Notes under the pieces: model-generated
Told to the model about the DNA's origin: nothing
Databases searched by the model: none
Seen by the model: only the letters and a program-made list of their open reading frames with translations
From: Bacteroidota bacterium
Lineage (GTDB): Bacteria > Bacteroidota > Ignavibacteria > Ignavibacteriales > Melioribacteraceae
Length of the DNA stretch: 64,000 nt
Direction: 5' to 3'
Assembly (NCBI GenBank): GCA_018829205.1
Contig: JAHJUE010000013.1
Span: 28,551 to 92,550, forward strand
Program-made: the position numbers and the translations under genes
In this document: piece by piece, positions 45,031-54,305 of the stretch
Numbering within the stretch: position 1 is the stretch's first letter
How the letters are laid out: each line of letters starts with the position of its first letter

Positions 45031-47130
45031 TTACATTTCTTTTTCGGCTGTTAATAATCTGCCTTTTGAAAAAATTCCGCCTTCTAAATGTTCTGTATTA
45101 ATATAAACTATTCCGTCTTCGTTATGAGGCTCTCCGTAAACTGAATGAATAGACTTTAATCCGCCTAAATATTTCCGCTTATCGCTTAAATATACTAGAT
45201 CACCCGGGTCTGCAGCCATTATTTCCATATCGTTTTTTGAAAAATAAATTAAGTCATCTTCGCTTTCTTTTAATTTCCAGTTTACCTTTATTATTTTGCC
45301 TTCCCGTTCATTAAGCTTTCCGCCTTTAAACATTTCTTTCGCTTTTGCGATTGACCATGTAGTAAGTCCTTCGGTATTTTTTACTTCATCATATTTTACA
45401 AAATAAGTAACAGATAAAGCAATAAGCCATGACATAATTATGGATATAACGGCTAAGAACCAGACGCCTCCTAAATCGAAAATAATAAATAAAAACATAA
45501 CTACCGATATCGCGGTTAAGCCGTACATAACGGTATTATGCGAGGCGTTCTTCTTAATATTATCAATAATTCTTTTTTGGTAAACAGTTGTTAATGTAAC
45601 AACTACCGCAATAAATCCGCATACAAACAAATTATAAAGCGCTCTTATATATGAATAAGGCTTAACTGGGTCCATAATTATGCCGTGGTCGAAAGGAGAC
45701 ATTAGAATTCCGGGATAATTGGAACCAAGCATCATTAATGCAACTCCTCCCACAAATGAAGCAATAACAGCGGCAGGAGTAAATTTCTTCCAAAAAGCAC
45801 CTAGGAAAATAGCAATGACTAGAGGCGGTGTTAATGTAGAATGAAAATATCCGTGAGCTTCGTATACAGTAGGAAATTCATTAAAGGGGAGAACCGCAAT
45901 TACGCCTAATACAGTAATAGCTGCTGATGACCATCTTGCCGCCGATAATTCTTTTTTGTCAGTTTCTTTAGCGGTTAATACTTTTTTATGTTTCATCCAA
46001 ATAGCTACAGGTCTGTAAATATCATTTATAAAAATTGCCGAAGAAGCATTAATGAGAGTATCAACAGTTGACATAAGCGCGGCAGTTAACGCAGCCATAA
46101 TAAAACCGAAAACTCCCGGATGTGATACAATATTTGCAATAACCACAAAAATTTGGTCCGGAGATGTATTTGGACTTACAATATCCGGATTCATAACCGA
46201 AATTGCCTTGCCTATCCATCCGGCGTTTCCGACAACAATTGCGGATAATGGAAGCATAAACAAAATATTAAATGTCGCAGCTTTTCTCCCTTCATCAACA
46301 TTTTTTGTTGCCATAAATCGCATTATTAATCCCATATTCATAAACAGGAAACCTACAGAACCGGCTATACCGTCCTGCCAGAAAATTCCTACAAAATTAA
46401 AACTTGACGGTTCATTATAATGTGCTAATGGCAGTTTCCATGTAACTGGAAGCAGATCCCAAAACATTCCGAATCCGCCAATATAATCTATACCTAATAC
46501 CAACAACAGAAAACCTGCAAAAAGCAGAATAAAACCCTGAAGCAAGTCTGTAAATATAACGGCGGTCTGACCGCCGAATGTTATATAAATACCTGTAATT
46601 ATGGCTATAAAAATTATTATTCCCATTAAGGTAAAATGATAGGTAGTTCCGAATAAACTAAAAGTTTCAGGCAGAAGCGGCTGTGCGGCTTTACCTAATG
46701 TTAAAAAGCCTATACCTATATATCCTATCATATAAAATAATAATAGGATTGTAGCTAAAAATCTGGCCGACGGACTGAATCTCAATTCAAAGTATTCGGG
46801 AATTGACCTGATCTTGGAATAAATTACAATAGGAAGCCAGCCGAATAAGAAGAATGGTACAAAAAACCAATCGTTCATATACGTCATAGTTGACGATAAA
46901 CCATGTTCAAATCCTTTTGCTGCATACTTAACGAAACTATGGCTACCAACTCCGGTTGCTACAATTGAGAAGGCGATGAGCCACCATGAAAATCTTCTTC
47001 CGCCGAAAAAGAAATCTTTAGTGTTCCTGTTGTATCTTCCAAAATAACTGCCGAAAACCATTACAATTACAAAATATGCAATCATTACTATCCAATCGAC
47101 AGACGATCCAATGTTATGAAATTTTTCCAT
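45031..47130 (-). CDS. Sodium:solute symporter family transporter with C-terminal soluble extension
   Basis: The first 570 residues or so contain about 14 to 15 transmembrane helices with SSS-family marks (FFFGGRRFSWWLIAFSIVATGVGSHSF near the N-terminus, YITFGGQTAVIFTDLLQGF in the middle, ALTAALMSTVDTLINASSAIF). A soluble tail of about 110 residues rich in beta-type sequence (for example DPGDLVYLSDKRKYLGGLKS) follows. The substrate cannot be assigned: SSS members move sugars, amino acids, acetate, pantothenate and others with Na+. The gene begins 3 bp after a small membrane-protein gene, suggesting a two-component unit. Confidence 0.85.
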   Translation of the reverse strand: MEKFHNIGSSVDWIVMIAYFVIVMVFGSYFGRYNRNTKDFFFGGRRFSWWLIAFSIVATGVGSHSFVKYAAKGFEHGLSSTMTYMNDWFFVPFFLFGWLPIVIYSKIRSIPEYFELRFSPSARFLATILLLFYMIGYIGIGFLTLGKAAQPLLPETFSLFGTTYHFTLMGIIIFIAIITGIYITFGGQTAVIFTDLLQGFILLFAGFLLLVLGIDYIGGFGMFWDLLPVTWKLPLAHYNEPSSFNFVGIFWQDGIAGSVGFLFMNMGLIMRFMATKNVDEGRKAATFNILFMLPLSAIVVGNAGWIGKAISVMNPDIVSPNTSPDQIFVVIANIVSHPGVFGFIMAALTAALMSTVDTLINASSAIFINDIYRPVAIWMKHKKVLTAKETDKKELSAARWSSAAITVLGVIAVLPFNEFPTVYEAHGYFHSTLTPPLVIAIFLGAFWKKFTPAAVIASFVGGVALMMLGSNYPGILMSPFDHGIIMDPVKPYSYIRALYNLFVCGFIAVVVTLTTVYQKRIIDNIKKNASHNTVMYGLTAISVVMFLFIIFDLGGVWFLAVISIIMSWLIALSVTYFVKYDEVKNTEGLTTWSIAKAKEMFKGGKLNEREGKIIKVNWKLKESEDDLIYFSKNDMEIMAADPGDLVYLSDKRKYLGGLKSIHSVYGEPHNEDGIVYINTEHLEGGIFSKGRLLTAEKEM

Positions 47131-47133
47131 TTT

Positions 47134-47346
47134 CTACCAATATAATGCTGCAATTATTAATAACGCGTGAATTATCATGAAATACAGATATCCGAAAATT
47201 AATACCTTATACCAGTAGCGGTGTTTCTTTTTTGTAATATCCAGCGCATTGCTTTTTCTCGCAATAATCATTCCCGCTAAAAAAAATATTCCGCCTACTC
47301 CATATAAATAAATATAAGGCAACCATGTTTCGCTAAATGAGGGCAT
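47134..47346 (-). CDS. Small two-helix membrane protein upstream of the symporter
   Basis: With the chosen ATG at 47346 the protein has 70 aa, with two hydrophobic helices (WLPYIYLYGVGGIFFLAGMII and VLIFGYLYFMIIHALLIIAALYW) separated by a basic loop. An in-frame ATG at 47424 would add 26 residues, but a TATATTGC promoter-like element lies inside that extension. The 3-bp distance to the symporter gene implies translational coupling and perhaps a shared complex. It is not a family that I recognise. Confidence 0.6.
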   Translation of the reverse strand: MPSFSETWLPYIYLYGVGGIFFLAGMIIARKSNALDITKKKHRYWYKVLIFGYLYFMIIHALLIIAALYW

Positions 47347-47378
47347 TTTATACCATAAAATTAATTGATTTTTTTGAG

Positions 47379-47386
47379 GCAATATA
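47379..47386 (-). promoter_or_regulatory. Candidate -7 element upstream of the small membrane protein and symporter
   Basis: The minus strand reads TATATTGC, close to the TANNTTTG consensus, 33 bp before the ATG at 47346, with a TTGTTT box some 20 bp upstream. If used, it rules out the longer start at 47424. Confidence 0.25.
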
Positions 47387-47424
47387 TAAAGCGGAAGTAA
47401 AGTTAAACAAGCCAGCCTTTTCAT

Positions 47425-47883
47425 GCAACTTTTTTCGGCTTTTATTAGAATTTTATAAAGATTTAAAGCGATAATAATTATTTTTAAATAATATTTAAAA
47501 TTTCTAAAAGATATTAATTTCCCAAAAATTTAAAGTTGTATAAATAAATTGATATAATGGGATTTTGTGATTTGGGTTATACTTGTTTGAATCTGAACTA
47601 AAATAGTTTTGCCGTAAAAAAATAATTCAGGTAATTAAGAATAAATTGTAATATTAAAAAAGCGGGAAAAGTTAATAAGCCGCTTATGCTTACTTTTGAA
47701 GAATACATAATAATTTGATAGTCTTATGTTGGATTTAAGGGTGAATTTGAATAATTTCATCCTAAAATAATTATTATAAAAATCATTGCATTTATGGGTG
47801 TCTGTGTCTAAATTTAATGTCTTAATCTTTTTCTAAAATGTAAAATTGCTTGCTCACCTGCAGGCAGGGAGGAATAGTAAAAT
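47425..47883. other. 459-bp intergenic region between divergent symporter unit and ppiD-like gene
   Basis: No open frame or RNA gene is convincing here. The region holds a 13-bp odd palindrome (ATAAGC-C-GCTTAT, 47675-47687), overlapping a 6-bp hairpin with AAGCGG at 47660-47665, and near its right end a short GC-rich patch CTCACCTGCAGGCAGGGAGG (47853-47872) containing the palindrome CCTGCAGG and providing the GGGAGG ribosome binding site for the next gene. Confidence 0.5.
47675..47687. promoter_or_regulatory. 13-bp palindrome ATAAGC-C-GCTTAT, operator candidate
   Basis: A perfect 6+1+6 inverted repeat with higher GC content than its surroundings, located midway between divergent genes. Regulator unknown. 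Confidence 0.25.
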
Positions 47884-49974
47884 ATGGCTATGATGGCCCG
47901 TATGAGGAGTTTAGCTCCTTGGTTTATTATTACTGTCGGAGGGTTGTTTGTACTCTTTATGGTTTTGTCCGATTCAAAGCTGACAGATATTATAGGTCAA
48001 AGATCTAACGCGGTTGGTTATATAAACGGTGAAGAAGTATCTTACCAGGATTTTTCACAGTTTGTTGAAAGAGCAAGGCAAAATCAAGTAGCTCAAACCG
48101 GACAAGAAATTAAAGAAGAACAAATGGATTTTTTTAGAGATCAGGTTTGGGATGCAATCGTTGCGCAAAGACTTATTGATAATAAAATAAATGAACTCGG
48201 TATAAAAGTATCGGATGAAGAAATTTCAAATTTAATTATGGGCGATAATCCTCCCCAATTCCTGAAACAGAATTTTATTGATTCTACAGGAAATTTTAAC
48301 AGGGACGCTTATAATACCGCGCTGTTTGATCCGCGTAATAAAGAAATTCTGCTTCAGGTTGAAGATCAGGTAAGAGCTCAGTTAATTCAGCAAAAACTGC
48401 AAGATTATTTTAACGCTTCAATTATTGTTACTGAAGATGAAATTAAAGAAGCGTTTTATGATAAAGCCGTAAAAATGAACGCTGAATATTTGATGGTACC
48501 GGTTCGTAATGTAGCCGACTCAATGATTTCTTTTACTGAAGATGATTTGAAAAATTATTACGATAAACACAAAGATGAATATAAGGTTGAAGAACAAAGA
48601 AAAATTAAGTATGTCCTTTTTGAAACAAAACCTTCAGAGGGTGATACAATTTCGGTTAGAGATAACCTGATTGCAATTGCTGAAAAAATTAAAAATGATA
48701 CAAGTACTTTTAAAGGTTATGTAGAAATTTATTCGGATCAGCCTTATTCAAGAGATACAGTAGGAGTATCAAACATTGATCCGAACGCTCAGAATGCATT
48801 ATTGAGTGCTACAGATGGCTCAATTGTTGGACCAGTTTTAACTAGCAGAGGTTATGAACTTTATAGATTATTAAATAAAGTAAAATCAAATGATACATAT
48901 GCAAGAGCATCACATATATTATTTAGATTTGACGATAATAAAGATTCGGCAAAAACCGAGGCAATGAATGCATATAATAGAATTATGGCAGGCGCTGATT
49001 TTGCCGAAGTAGCAAAACAATTGTCTCAGGACCCTGCGAACGCTCCCAAAGGCGGCGATTTAGGATGGTTCGGAAAAAATCAAATGGTTAAAGCCTTCGA
49101 AGATGCTGTGTTTAACGGAAAAATTGGAGAGGTGCAGAAACCGATTGAAACGCAATTCGGTTTTCATATTGTTAAAGTTACCGACAGAACAAATTCCGAT
49201 TTAGTAATTGAAAAAATAACAAATAATATTGCCGTGTCTGCTGCCACAATTGACAAAATTTATAATAAGGCAGGTGATTTTGCATATCTTGCCGAGAAAA
49301 ATGATTTTGAAGAAGAAGCTGCCGTACTGAATTATGAAGTTAAAGAATCAATCCCTTTTTTAGAAAATTCAGGCTTGGTTCCCGGAGTTGGTTCGAACAA
49401 AGCTCTCGTTAAATTTGCTTTTGAAAACGGTATAGGATCAATCAGCGAAGTTTTTAAAGTTAATGCAGGATATGTTGTTGCCGTTGTTGCCGAAGAACTT
49501 AAAGCAGGTTATAAAACATTTGATGAAGTTAAAGCCCAGATTGAAAATTTAGTTAAGACCGAGAAAAAACTTAATAAAACTTTTGAACTGGCCGCAAGTG
49601 TAAAAAATAATTTGGGTGAAAGCACAAATTTAAAAGAAGCCGGAAACGCATTCCCTTATGCCGAATATAATACCGCAACTGATTTTGTCAGAACTGCAAG
49701 TCTGCCCGGAGCCGGAAAGGATTTCGCTTTAACTGATTTTGCATTTACCGCGGAACTAAATAAAGTTGCCGGACCGGTAAAAGGCCAGAGATCAAGTTAT
49801 CTAGTAAAAGTAACTTATAGAACAAAACTTAATGAAGGTACTTACGAACTTCAGAGAGAAGGATTTAGAAATGATTTATTAGATAAAAAAAGATCAGAAT
49901 ACTTTACTCAATGGGTTCAAAATTTAAAAAATGAAGCCGATGTTGAAGATCTAAGATATAAATACTATAGATAA
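47884..49974 (+). CDS. PpiD/SurA-like periplasmic peptidyl-prolyl isomerase
   Basis: The 696-aa protein has an N-terminal anchor (APWFIITVGGLFVLFMVL, about 11-28), a SurA_N-type chaperone domain (VGYINGEEVSYQDFSQFVERAR onward), a parvulin domain at about 341-432 (ASHILFRF, DPANAPKGGDLGWFGKNQMVKAFEDAVF, FGFHIVKV) and a second, catalytically doubtful domain near the C-terminus. This is the PpiD layout: a membrane-tethered foldase for exported and outer membrane proteins. GGGAGG lies 11 bases before the ATG. An intrinsic terminator follows. Confidence 0.88.
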   Translation: MAMMARMRSLAPWFIITVGGLFVLFMVLSDSKLTDIIGQRSNAVGYINGEEVSYQDFSQFVERARQNQVAQTGQEIKEEQMDFFRDQVWDAIVAQRLIDNKINELGIKVSDEEISNLIMGDNPPQFLKQNFIDSTGNFNRDAYNTALFDPRNKEILLQVEDQVRAQLIQQKLQDYFNASIIVTEDEIKEAFYDKAVKMNAEYLMVPVRNVADSMISFTEDDLKNYYDKHKDEYKVEEQRKIKYVLFETKPSEGDTISVRDNLIAIAEKIKNDTSTFKGYVEIYSDQPYSRDTVGVSNIDPNAQNALLSATDGSIVGPVLTSRGYELYRLLNKVKSNDTYARASHILFRFDDNKDSAKTEAMNAYNRIMAGADFAEVAKQLSQDPANAPKGGDLGWFGKNQMVKAFEDAVFNGKIGEVQKPIETQFGFHIVKVTDRTNSDLVIEKITNNIAVSAATIDKIYNKAGDFAYLAEKNDFEEEAAVLNYEVKESIPFLENSGLVPGVGSNKALVKFAFENGIGSISEVFKVNAGYVVAVVAEELKAGYKTFDEVKAQIENLVKTEKKLNKTFELAASVKNNLGESTNLKEAGNAFPYAEYNTATDFVRTASLPGAGKDFALTDFAFTAELNKVAGPVKGQRSSYLVKVTYRTKLNEGTYELQREGFRNDLLDKKRSEYFTQWVQNLKNEADVEDLRYKYYR

Positions 49975-49993
49975 ATTGAATTGTTAATTTTAT

Positions 49994-50026
49994 AAAAAGC
50001 CGCGGTTGTATAATTGCGGCTTTTTT
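49994..50026 (+). terminator. Strong intrinsic terminator after the PpiD-like gene
   Basis: AAAAAGCCGC (49994-50003) pairs perfectly with GCGGCTTTTT (50016-50025) around a 12-nt loop, with the T-run forming the 3' end of the stem. The GC-rich core and position 20 bp after a stop codon make this the clearest terminator in the window. Confidence 0.85.
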
Positions 50027-50051
50027 ATTTTAAAAGGCATTTATTTTTCGC

Positions 50052-50080
50052 TTTTGGAAAAATATAATTTTCATATATTG
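50052..50080 (+). promoter_or_regulatory. Candidate Bacteroidota-type promoter of the outer-membrane barrel gene
   Basis: TTTTG (50052-50056) and TATATTG (50074-50080) are separated by 17 bp, and the start codon follows 12 bp later. It sits just after the terminator, where a new promoter is expected. Confidence 0.35.
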
Positions 50081-50091
50081 CTTAAAAATTT

Positions 50092-50808
50092 ATGAATAAA
50101 AATAATTTACATATATTTTTTCTCCTTTTTATTATTGGATTAAACGGAAATATTTCCGCCCAATATGATAATTCGAACATCGGAATCTCTTTTAATTATA
50201 GTTATACAACAACTTCAAAACTTTATTTATACCCGAATGCTCAAGACGCTATTTTAAGAAACCAGTTTATAGAAATGGACGGAGCCAGAAGTTACGGAAT
50301 AGATATAAGATATAAAATTTCCGAACCCCTTATAATTGGAATCTCGACCGAGTATTTAAGGAAAACTTCAAACCACGGCGAATTCTCGGTCGGAGGATTT
50401 ATAATTGAAGTTGATGACGGATTTGAGTTGATACCGGTTGAGTTAACATTATACTATCACATCCCATTCTCAACTGAAAATTTCAAATTTTATATGGGCG
50501 GAGGCGCAGGAATTTATTTTGGTCGACAAGTAAGGAATTTCAGCGATGTTTCCGTTACGGATAACGGGAGTCAAACTGCTTACGGTATTCAGGTTTGCAC
50601 CGGCATGGATTATATTGCCAACGAATTTATTTCATTGAGAGCAGAGCTTAGATTTCGTGACCCTGAATTTGATATGAAAAGCAAATACTCCAAGCAAGTA
50701 TTTGATTATGAAGGAAGATCCTTACTTCTTTCAAGAGAATCTTTTGAAACAAAAGCGAATGTCGACGGAATGACTTTTCTTATCGGAGTTGTATTTAGAT
50801 TGTTTTAA
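50092..50808 (+). CDS. Outer membrane beta-barrel protein
   Basis: A signal peptide (MNKNNLHIFFLLFIIGLNGNISAQ) is followed by alternating amphipathic strands (IGISFNYSYTTT, SYGIDIRYKISEPLIIGISTEYL, FKFYMGGGAGIYFG, FISLRAELRFR) and the C-terminal strand ending in aromatic FRLF, as in OmpW/OprF-type small barrels. The length of 238 aa suits an eight-stranded barrel. The function is unknown. Its 3' end lies 95 bp before the aroK start. Confidence 0.7.
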   Translation: MNKNNLHIFFLLFIIGLNGNISAQYDNSNIGISFNYSYTTTSKLYLYPNAQDAILRNQFIEMDGARSYGIDIRYKISEPLIIGISTEYLRKTSNHGEFSVGGFIIEVDDGFELIPVELTLYYHIPFSTENFKFYMGGGAGIYFGRQVRNFSDVSVTDNGSQTAYGIQVCTGMDYIANEFISLRAELRFRDPEFDMKSKYSKQVFDYEGRSLLLSRESFETKANVDGMTFLIGVVFRLF

Positions 50809-50902
50809 ATCTGCTCAGGTTTTTAGCCTCACAAATTTTTCTAACACTTTAATAATAGTTATTATATTCACTATATTGTTGCTTAATTTTATAAATCATT
50901 TT

Positions 50903-51454
50903 ATGAAGTGCAGAATTATATATTTAACAGGTTTTATGACAAGCGGAAAAAGTACCGTTGGACCTATTCTCGCAAATACGCTCGGGTGGGATTATTACGA
51001 TCTCGATAGAGAAATTGAAGCAGATACAGGTAAATCGGTTGTTAATATTTTTGAATCCGAAGGGGAGCAATATTTCAGAGATAAAGAAACCGAAAAGTTA
51101 AATGAGCTATCGAAAAAAGAAAACCTTATTATTGCTTTGGGCGGAGGTACAATTATAAATGAAAATAATTTCAGGATTATTAAATCAACAGGAAAATTAA
51201 TTTATCTTAAAGTAGCCCCCGAAATAATTTATAAAAGAATAAAACATAAACTCGACCGACCGTTATTTAAAGATCTTGTATTAAACGAAAAACCGGAAGA
51301 AGAGTTCTTAAAAAGAATTAAAGATATTCTGGCGGAACGAAATTCTTTATATGAAAGCGCCGATATCACAATTGATACTGATAAACAGCGTATTGGTTTA
51401 ACAATAGACAGTCTTGTAAAAAAAATATGCAGAATGATAAATGAAGAAAATTAA
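50903..51454 (+). CDS. aroK: Shikimate kinase
   Basis: The chosen ATG at 50903 starts MKCRIIYLTGFMTSGKST, placing the Walker A loop (GFMTSGKST) at the usual distance; an upstream in-frame ATG at 50789 would add 38 hydrophobic, atypical residues and overlap the barrel gene. Other marks are the shikimate-binding DLDREIE, FRDKE and GGGTI, and the lid RLDRPLF-like KLDRPLF. It phosphorylates shikimate. It overlaps aroB by 14 bp. Confidence 0.92.
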   Translation: MKCRIIYLTGFMTSGKSTVGPILANTLGWDYYDLDREIEADTGKSVVNIFESEGEQYFRDKETEKLNELSKKENLIIALGGGTIINENNFRIIKSTGKLIYLKVAPEIIYKRIKHKLDRPLFKDLVLNEKPEEEFLKRIKDILAERNSLYESADITIDTDKQRIGLTIDSLVKKICRMINEEN

Positions 51455-52535
51455 TATTGAATTAAAATCAAATCCTTATGAGATTTATTACGGAAGCGGA
51501 ATTTTTAAAGACCTGAATAAACTTATAAAAAATAAAAATTTGCCGTCTAATGTTTTTGCGGTAATCGACAGCGGATTCTATTCAAAATGGAAAAGCACGA
51601 TTGAGAAAAATTTATCAGGCAAATTTTCAAAATATGATTTTATCAAAATTACACCGAACGAAAAAGATAAATCGTTAAAAACACTCGAGAAAATATTAAA
51701 AAAACTGACCACGAATAATTACAGCCGCGATACATTAATAATTTCTATTGGCGGTGGTATAGTAGGAGATATTGCGGGATTTGCAGCGTCTGTTTTTTCG
51801 AGAGGAGTAAAATATATTCAAGTGCCAACCACATTATTAGCTGCTGTTGACAGTTCAATCGGAGGTAAAACAGGCGTAAATCTGGAGCACACAAAAAATA
51901 TTGTTGGTTCAATTTATCAGCCGGAATTTGTATTAATAGACACAAATTTTCTTAAAACTTTACCCCGTGAAGAAATACTTTGCGGTGCGGGCGAAATAAT
52001 TAAATATGCGTATTTAACAGACGAAAAATTTTATACATATGTTCTTAAAAATATTGAACAGGTTTTCGCTTTAAATAAAAAAGTAATTGAAAAAGTAATA
52101 TTTGAATGCGTCAACTTTAAAGGCAGCGTGGTTGAAAATGACGAAAAAGAAGTTGGATTAAGAAAAGTTTTAAATCTAGGTCATACTTTTGCCCATGGTA
52201 TTGAAGTAGAACAAAATCATAAAATTAAACACGGTAAAGCGGTTGTTGTAGGATTAGCGTCTGCGCTTTATTTGTCGAATAAAGTAGGCTTATTAAAAGA
52301 TGAAAAACTAAAAAGATACAGCCTGCTTATTAATAAGTTTAAAAGTGAAATTAAAATTAATAGTTATAACAAACATAAAATTTACGGCATTATGCAAAGA
52401 GATAAAAAAAACAGGAACAATAAAATTAAATTTGTTCTATTAAAGAAAACCGGCGAGGTAATTCTTGATTGCGAAGCTGAGCGTAACTTAGTTCTTGAAT
52501 CAATTGAATACGGACTGAATCTCTTTGCGAAATAA
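51441..52535 (+). CDS. aroB: 3-Dehydroquinate synthase
   Basis: The 364-aa protein has the NAD-binding SIGGGIVGDIAGFAASVFSRG, VPTTLLAAVDSSIGGKTGVN, and the metal-ligand segments CGAGEIIKYA and LNLGHTFAHGIE with the distal H in HGKAVVVG. It converts DAHP to dehydroquinate. Coupling with aroK supplies chorismate, which the men operon also uses. Confidence 0.95.
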   Translation: MKKINIELKSNPYEIYYGSGIFKDLNKLIKNKNLPSNVFAVIDSGFYSKWKSTIEKNLSGKFSKYDFIKITPNEKDKSLKTLEKILKKLTTNNYSRDTLIISIGGGIVGDIAGFAASVFSRGVKYIQVPTTLLAAVDSSIGGKTGVNLEHTKNIVGSIYQPEFVLIDTNFLKTLPREEILCGAGEIIKYAYLTDEKFYTYVLKNIEQVFALNKKVIEKVIFECVNFKGSVVENDEKEVGLRKVLNLGHTFAHGIEVEQNHKIKHGKAVVVGLASALYLSNKVGLLKDEKLKRYSLLINKFKSEIKINSYNKHKIYGIMQRDKKNRNNKIKFVLLKKTGEVILDCEAERNLVLESIEYGLNLFAK

Positions 52536-52538
52536 CAT

Positions 52539-54266
52539 ATGAAAAAATTATTTATTGCAGTTATATGTTTGTCGGTACAATTTTTATGTTTTACATATGC
52601 TCAAAGTCCCGCGCAGAATGAAAGAATAGAAAGAGAAACCAGAGCCGTATGGCTAACAACTAACTTCAGGCTTGATTGGCCCCCTCCGGTGTTTGATGAA
52701 GATGTGCAAAAAAATGAACTGATTAAGATTCTCGATAATATAAAAGAAAAAAATCTTAATACAGTTTATTTCCAGGTAAGAAGCAACGGCACATTATTTT
52801 ATAATTCGGAAATTGAACCGTTTACTCCATATCTAACCGGCACAACGGGTAAAATGACTTCATACGATCCGCTTGAGTTTGCGGTTAAAGAAGCTCACAA
52901 AAGAGGTTTGGAAATCCATGCATGGATTAATGTAAACCGGTGCTTCGCGGGAAAGGATGAATTTATAATGAGTCACCCGAAGCATGTAACAAATTTGCAT
53001 CCCGAATTAATTGTAAAATCAAATAACGAAGGAGCCGTTTCTTACTGGCTTGATCCGGGCCTCCCTTCAACAAAGGATTACCTTGTTAGTATTATTGAAG
53101 AACTGGTAACTAATTATAAAATAGACGGTGTGCAGTTTGATTTTATCCGTTACCCGGGGAATGATTTTAATGATGAGCAATCATATAAAATGTACGGGCG
53201 CGGCTTAGATAAAAATAATTGGCGCAGAGAAAACATATCAAATATTGTAAAGGATTTATCCAAGGCGGCTAAACAGATCAATCCTATTATAAAAATGGGT
53301 GCTGCGCCCTTCGGTATTTATACGAATATTAAAGGAGCCGTTGGAAGCGAATCATATTTGTCGGTTTACCAGGATTCGCGTAAATGGATAAATGAAAAGT
53401 TTCTGGATTATATTGTGCCGCAAATTTACTGGGATATAAATTCAAATCCCAGATTTGATTCTCTTGCTGTAAACTGGCGTAAAAACATACATGAAAGAAA
53501 TTTAATCCTTGGCGTTGCCGCGTATAAGGATGAAGTGAAAGATGAACTTGAAGACATAATAAAACTATCACGGAAAATTGGGGCAGAGGGAGTCTCATTT
53601 TTCAGATATCAGAATATCGCCGATTACAATTTTAAATCGTATGAAAAATTCGCATTCCCCGCTGCAATGAAGTGGATTGACGAACTGCGTCCTCAAGCTC
53701 CGCAAAATCTTACTTTTCAATTTGTAAATGATACTCAAATAAAACTTAAATGGAACCAGCCGGATGTTTCGTTGAACAACAACGGTATTGGATATTATAC
53801 TTTGTACAGACTGAATAACATTAATTCGGCAATAACACCGAACAACTTTTTTGAAATTATTGAGGCCGATAAAACTTCTGTGACCCTGGATTTTGCAAAA
53901 CCGAATTTCGTAAAATATTTTTTCACTTTAACATCTGTTGACAAGCTTTGGAATGAAAGTCTGCAGTACTCAAACGTAGTGGAAATAACCCTTCCTAAAT
54001 TATCAAAACTCGCGAAAGAGTTAAAACATTTTGATAAACCCGTTTTGTTCAAAGATATAAACGACCATTATAAAATTCTTCTATATTCATCTGCGGAAGA
54101 AGATATTAATATACTAGCTGGTGATAAAGAGAAACAGATTTTAATCCAAAAAGCTAAACTGCTTCACGGGGAAAATATAATTTCGGTTGAAGAAGATTTA
54201 TCTAAATATTCTTTCTTGAAAATAAAATTTGTAAGCGGCAAAAGAGAAGAGATCTTACAAATGTAG
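52539..54266 (+). CDS. GHL10/YddW-like glycoside hydrolase with C-terminal Fn3-like domain
   Basis: The 575-aa protein has a signal peptide (MKKLFIAVICLSVQFLCFTYAQ), then a TIM-barrel domain of the DUF187/GHL10 type: RAVWLTTNFRLDWP, NTVYFQVRSNGTLFYNSEIEP, HAWINVNRCFAG, DGVQFDFIRYPG and DYIVPQIYWDIN, with an Fn3-like module from about 385 to 480 (PQAPQNLTFQFVNDTQIKLKW) and a short beta domain after it. Relatives cleave glycans, including denuded peptidoglycan in some members. The start is 3 bp after the aroB stop. There is no lipobox Cys. Confidence 0.82.
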   Translation: MKKLFIAVICLSVQFLCFTYAQSPAQNERIERETRAVWLTTNFRLDWPPPVFDEDVQKNELIKILDNIKEKNLNTVYFQVRSNGTLFYNSEIEPFTPYLTGTTGKMTSYDPLEFAVKEAHKRGLEIHAWINVNRCFAGKDEFIMSHPKHVTNLHPELIVKSNNEGAVSYWLDPGLPSTKDYLVSIIEELVTNYKIDGVQFDFIRYPGNDFNDEQSYKMYGRGLDKNNWRRENISNIVKDLSKAAKQINPIIKMGAAPFGIYTNIKGAVGSESYLSVYQDSRKWINEKFLDYIVPQIYWDINSNPRFDSLAVNWRKNIHERNLILGVAAYKDEVKDELEDIIKLSRKIGAEGVSFFRYQNIADYNFKSYEKFAFPAAMKWIDELRPQAPQNLTFQFVNDTQIKLKWNQPDVSLNNNGIGYYTLYRLNNINSAITPNNFFEIIEADKTSVTLDFAKPNFVKYFFTLTSVDKLWNESLQYSNVVEITLPKLSKLAKELKHFDKPVLFKDINDHYKILLYSSAEEDINILAGDKEKQILIQKAKLLHGENIISVEEDLSKYSFLKIKFVSGKREEILQM

Positions 54267-54305
54267 TGGCTTCATTTCACAAAAGCGGTAAAGGAAATGC
54301 AACTT

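Noticed and set aside
50789..50902. A 38-residue N-terminal extension of shikimate kinase
   Set aside because: It overlaps the barrel gene, is hydrophobic without a P-loop relation, and the ATG at 50903 places the Walker A loop at the normal distance.
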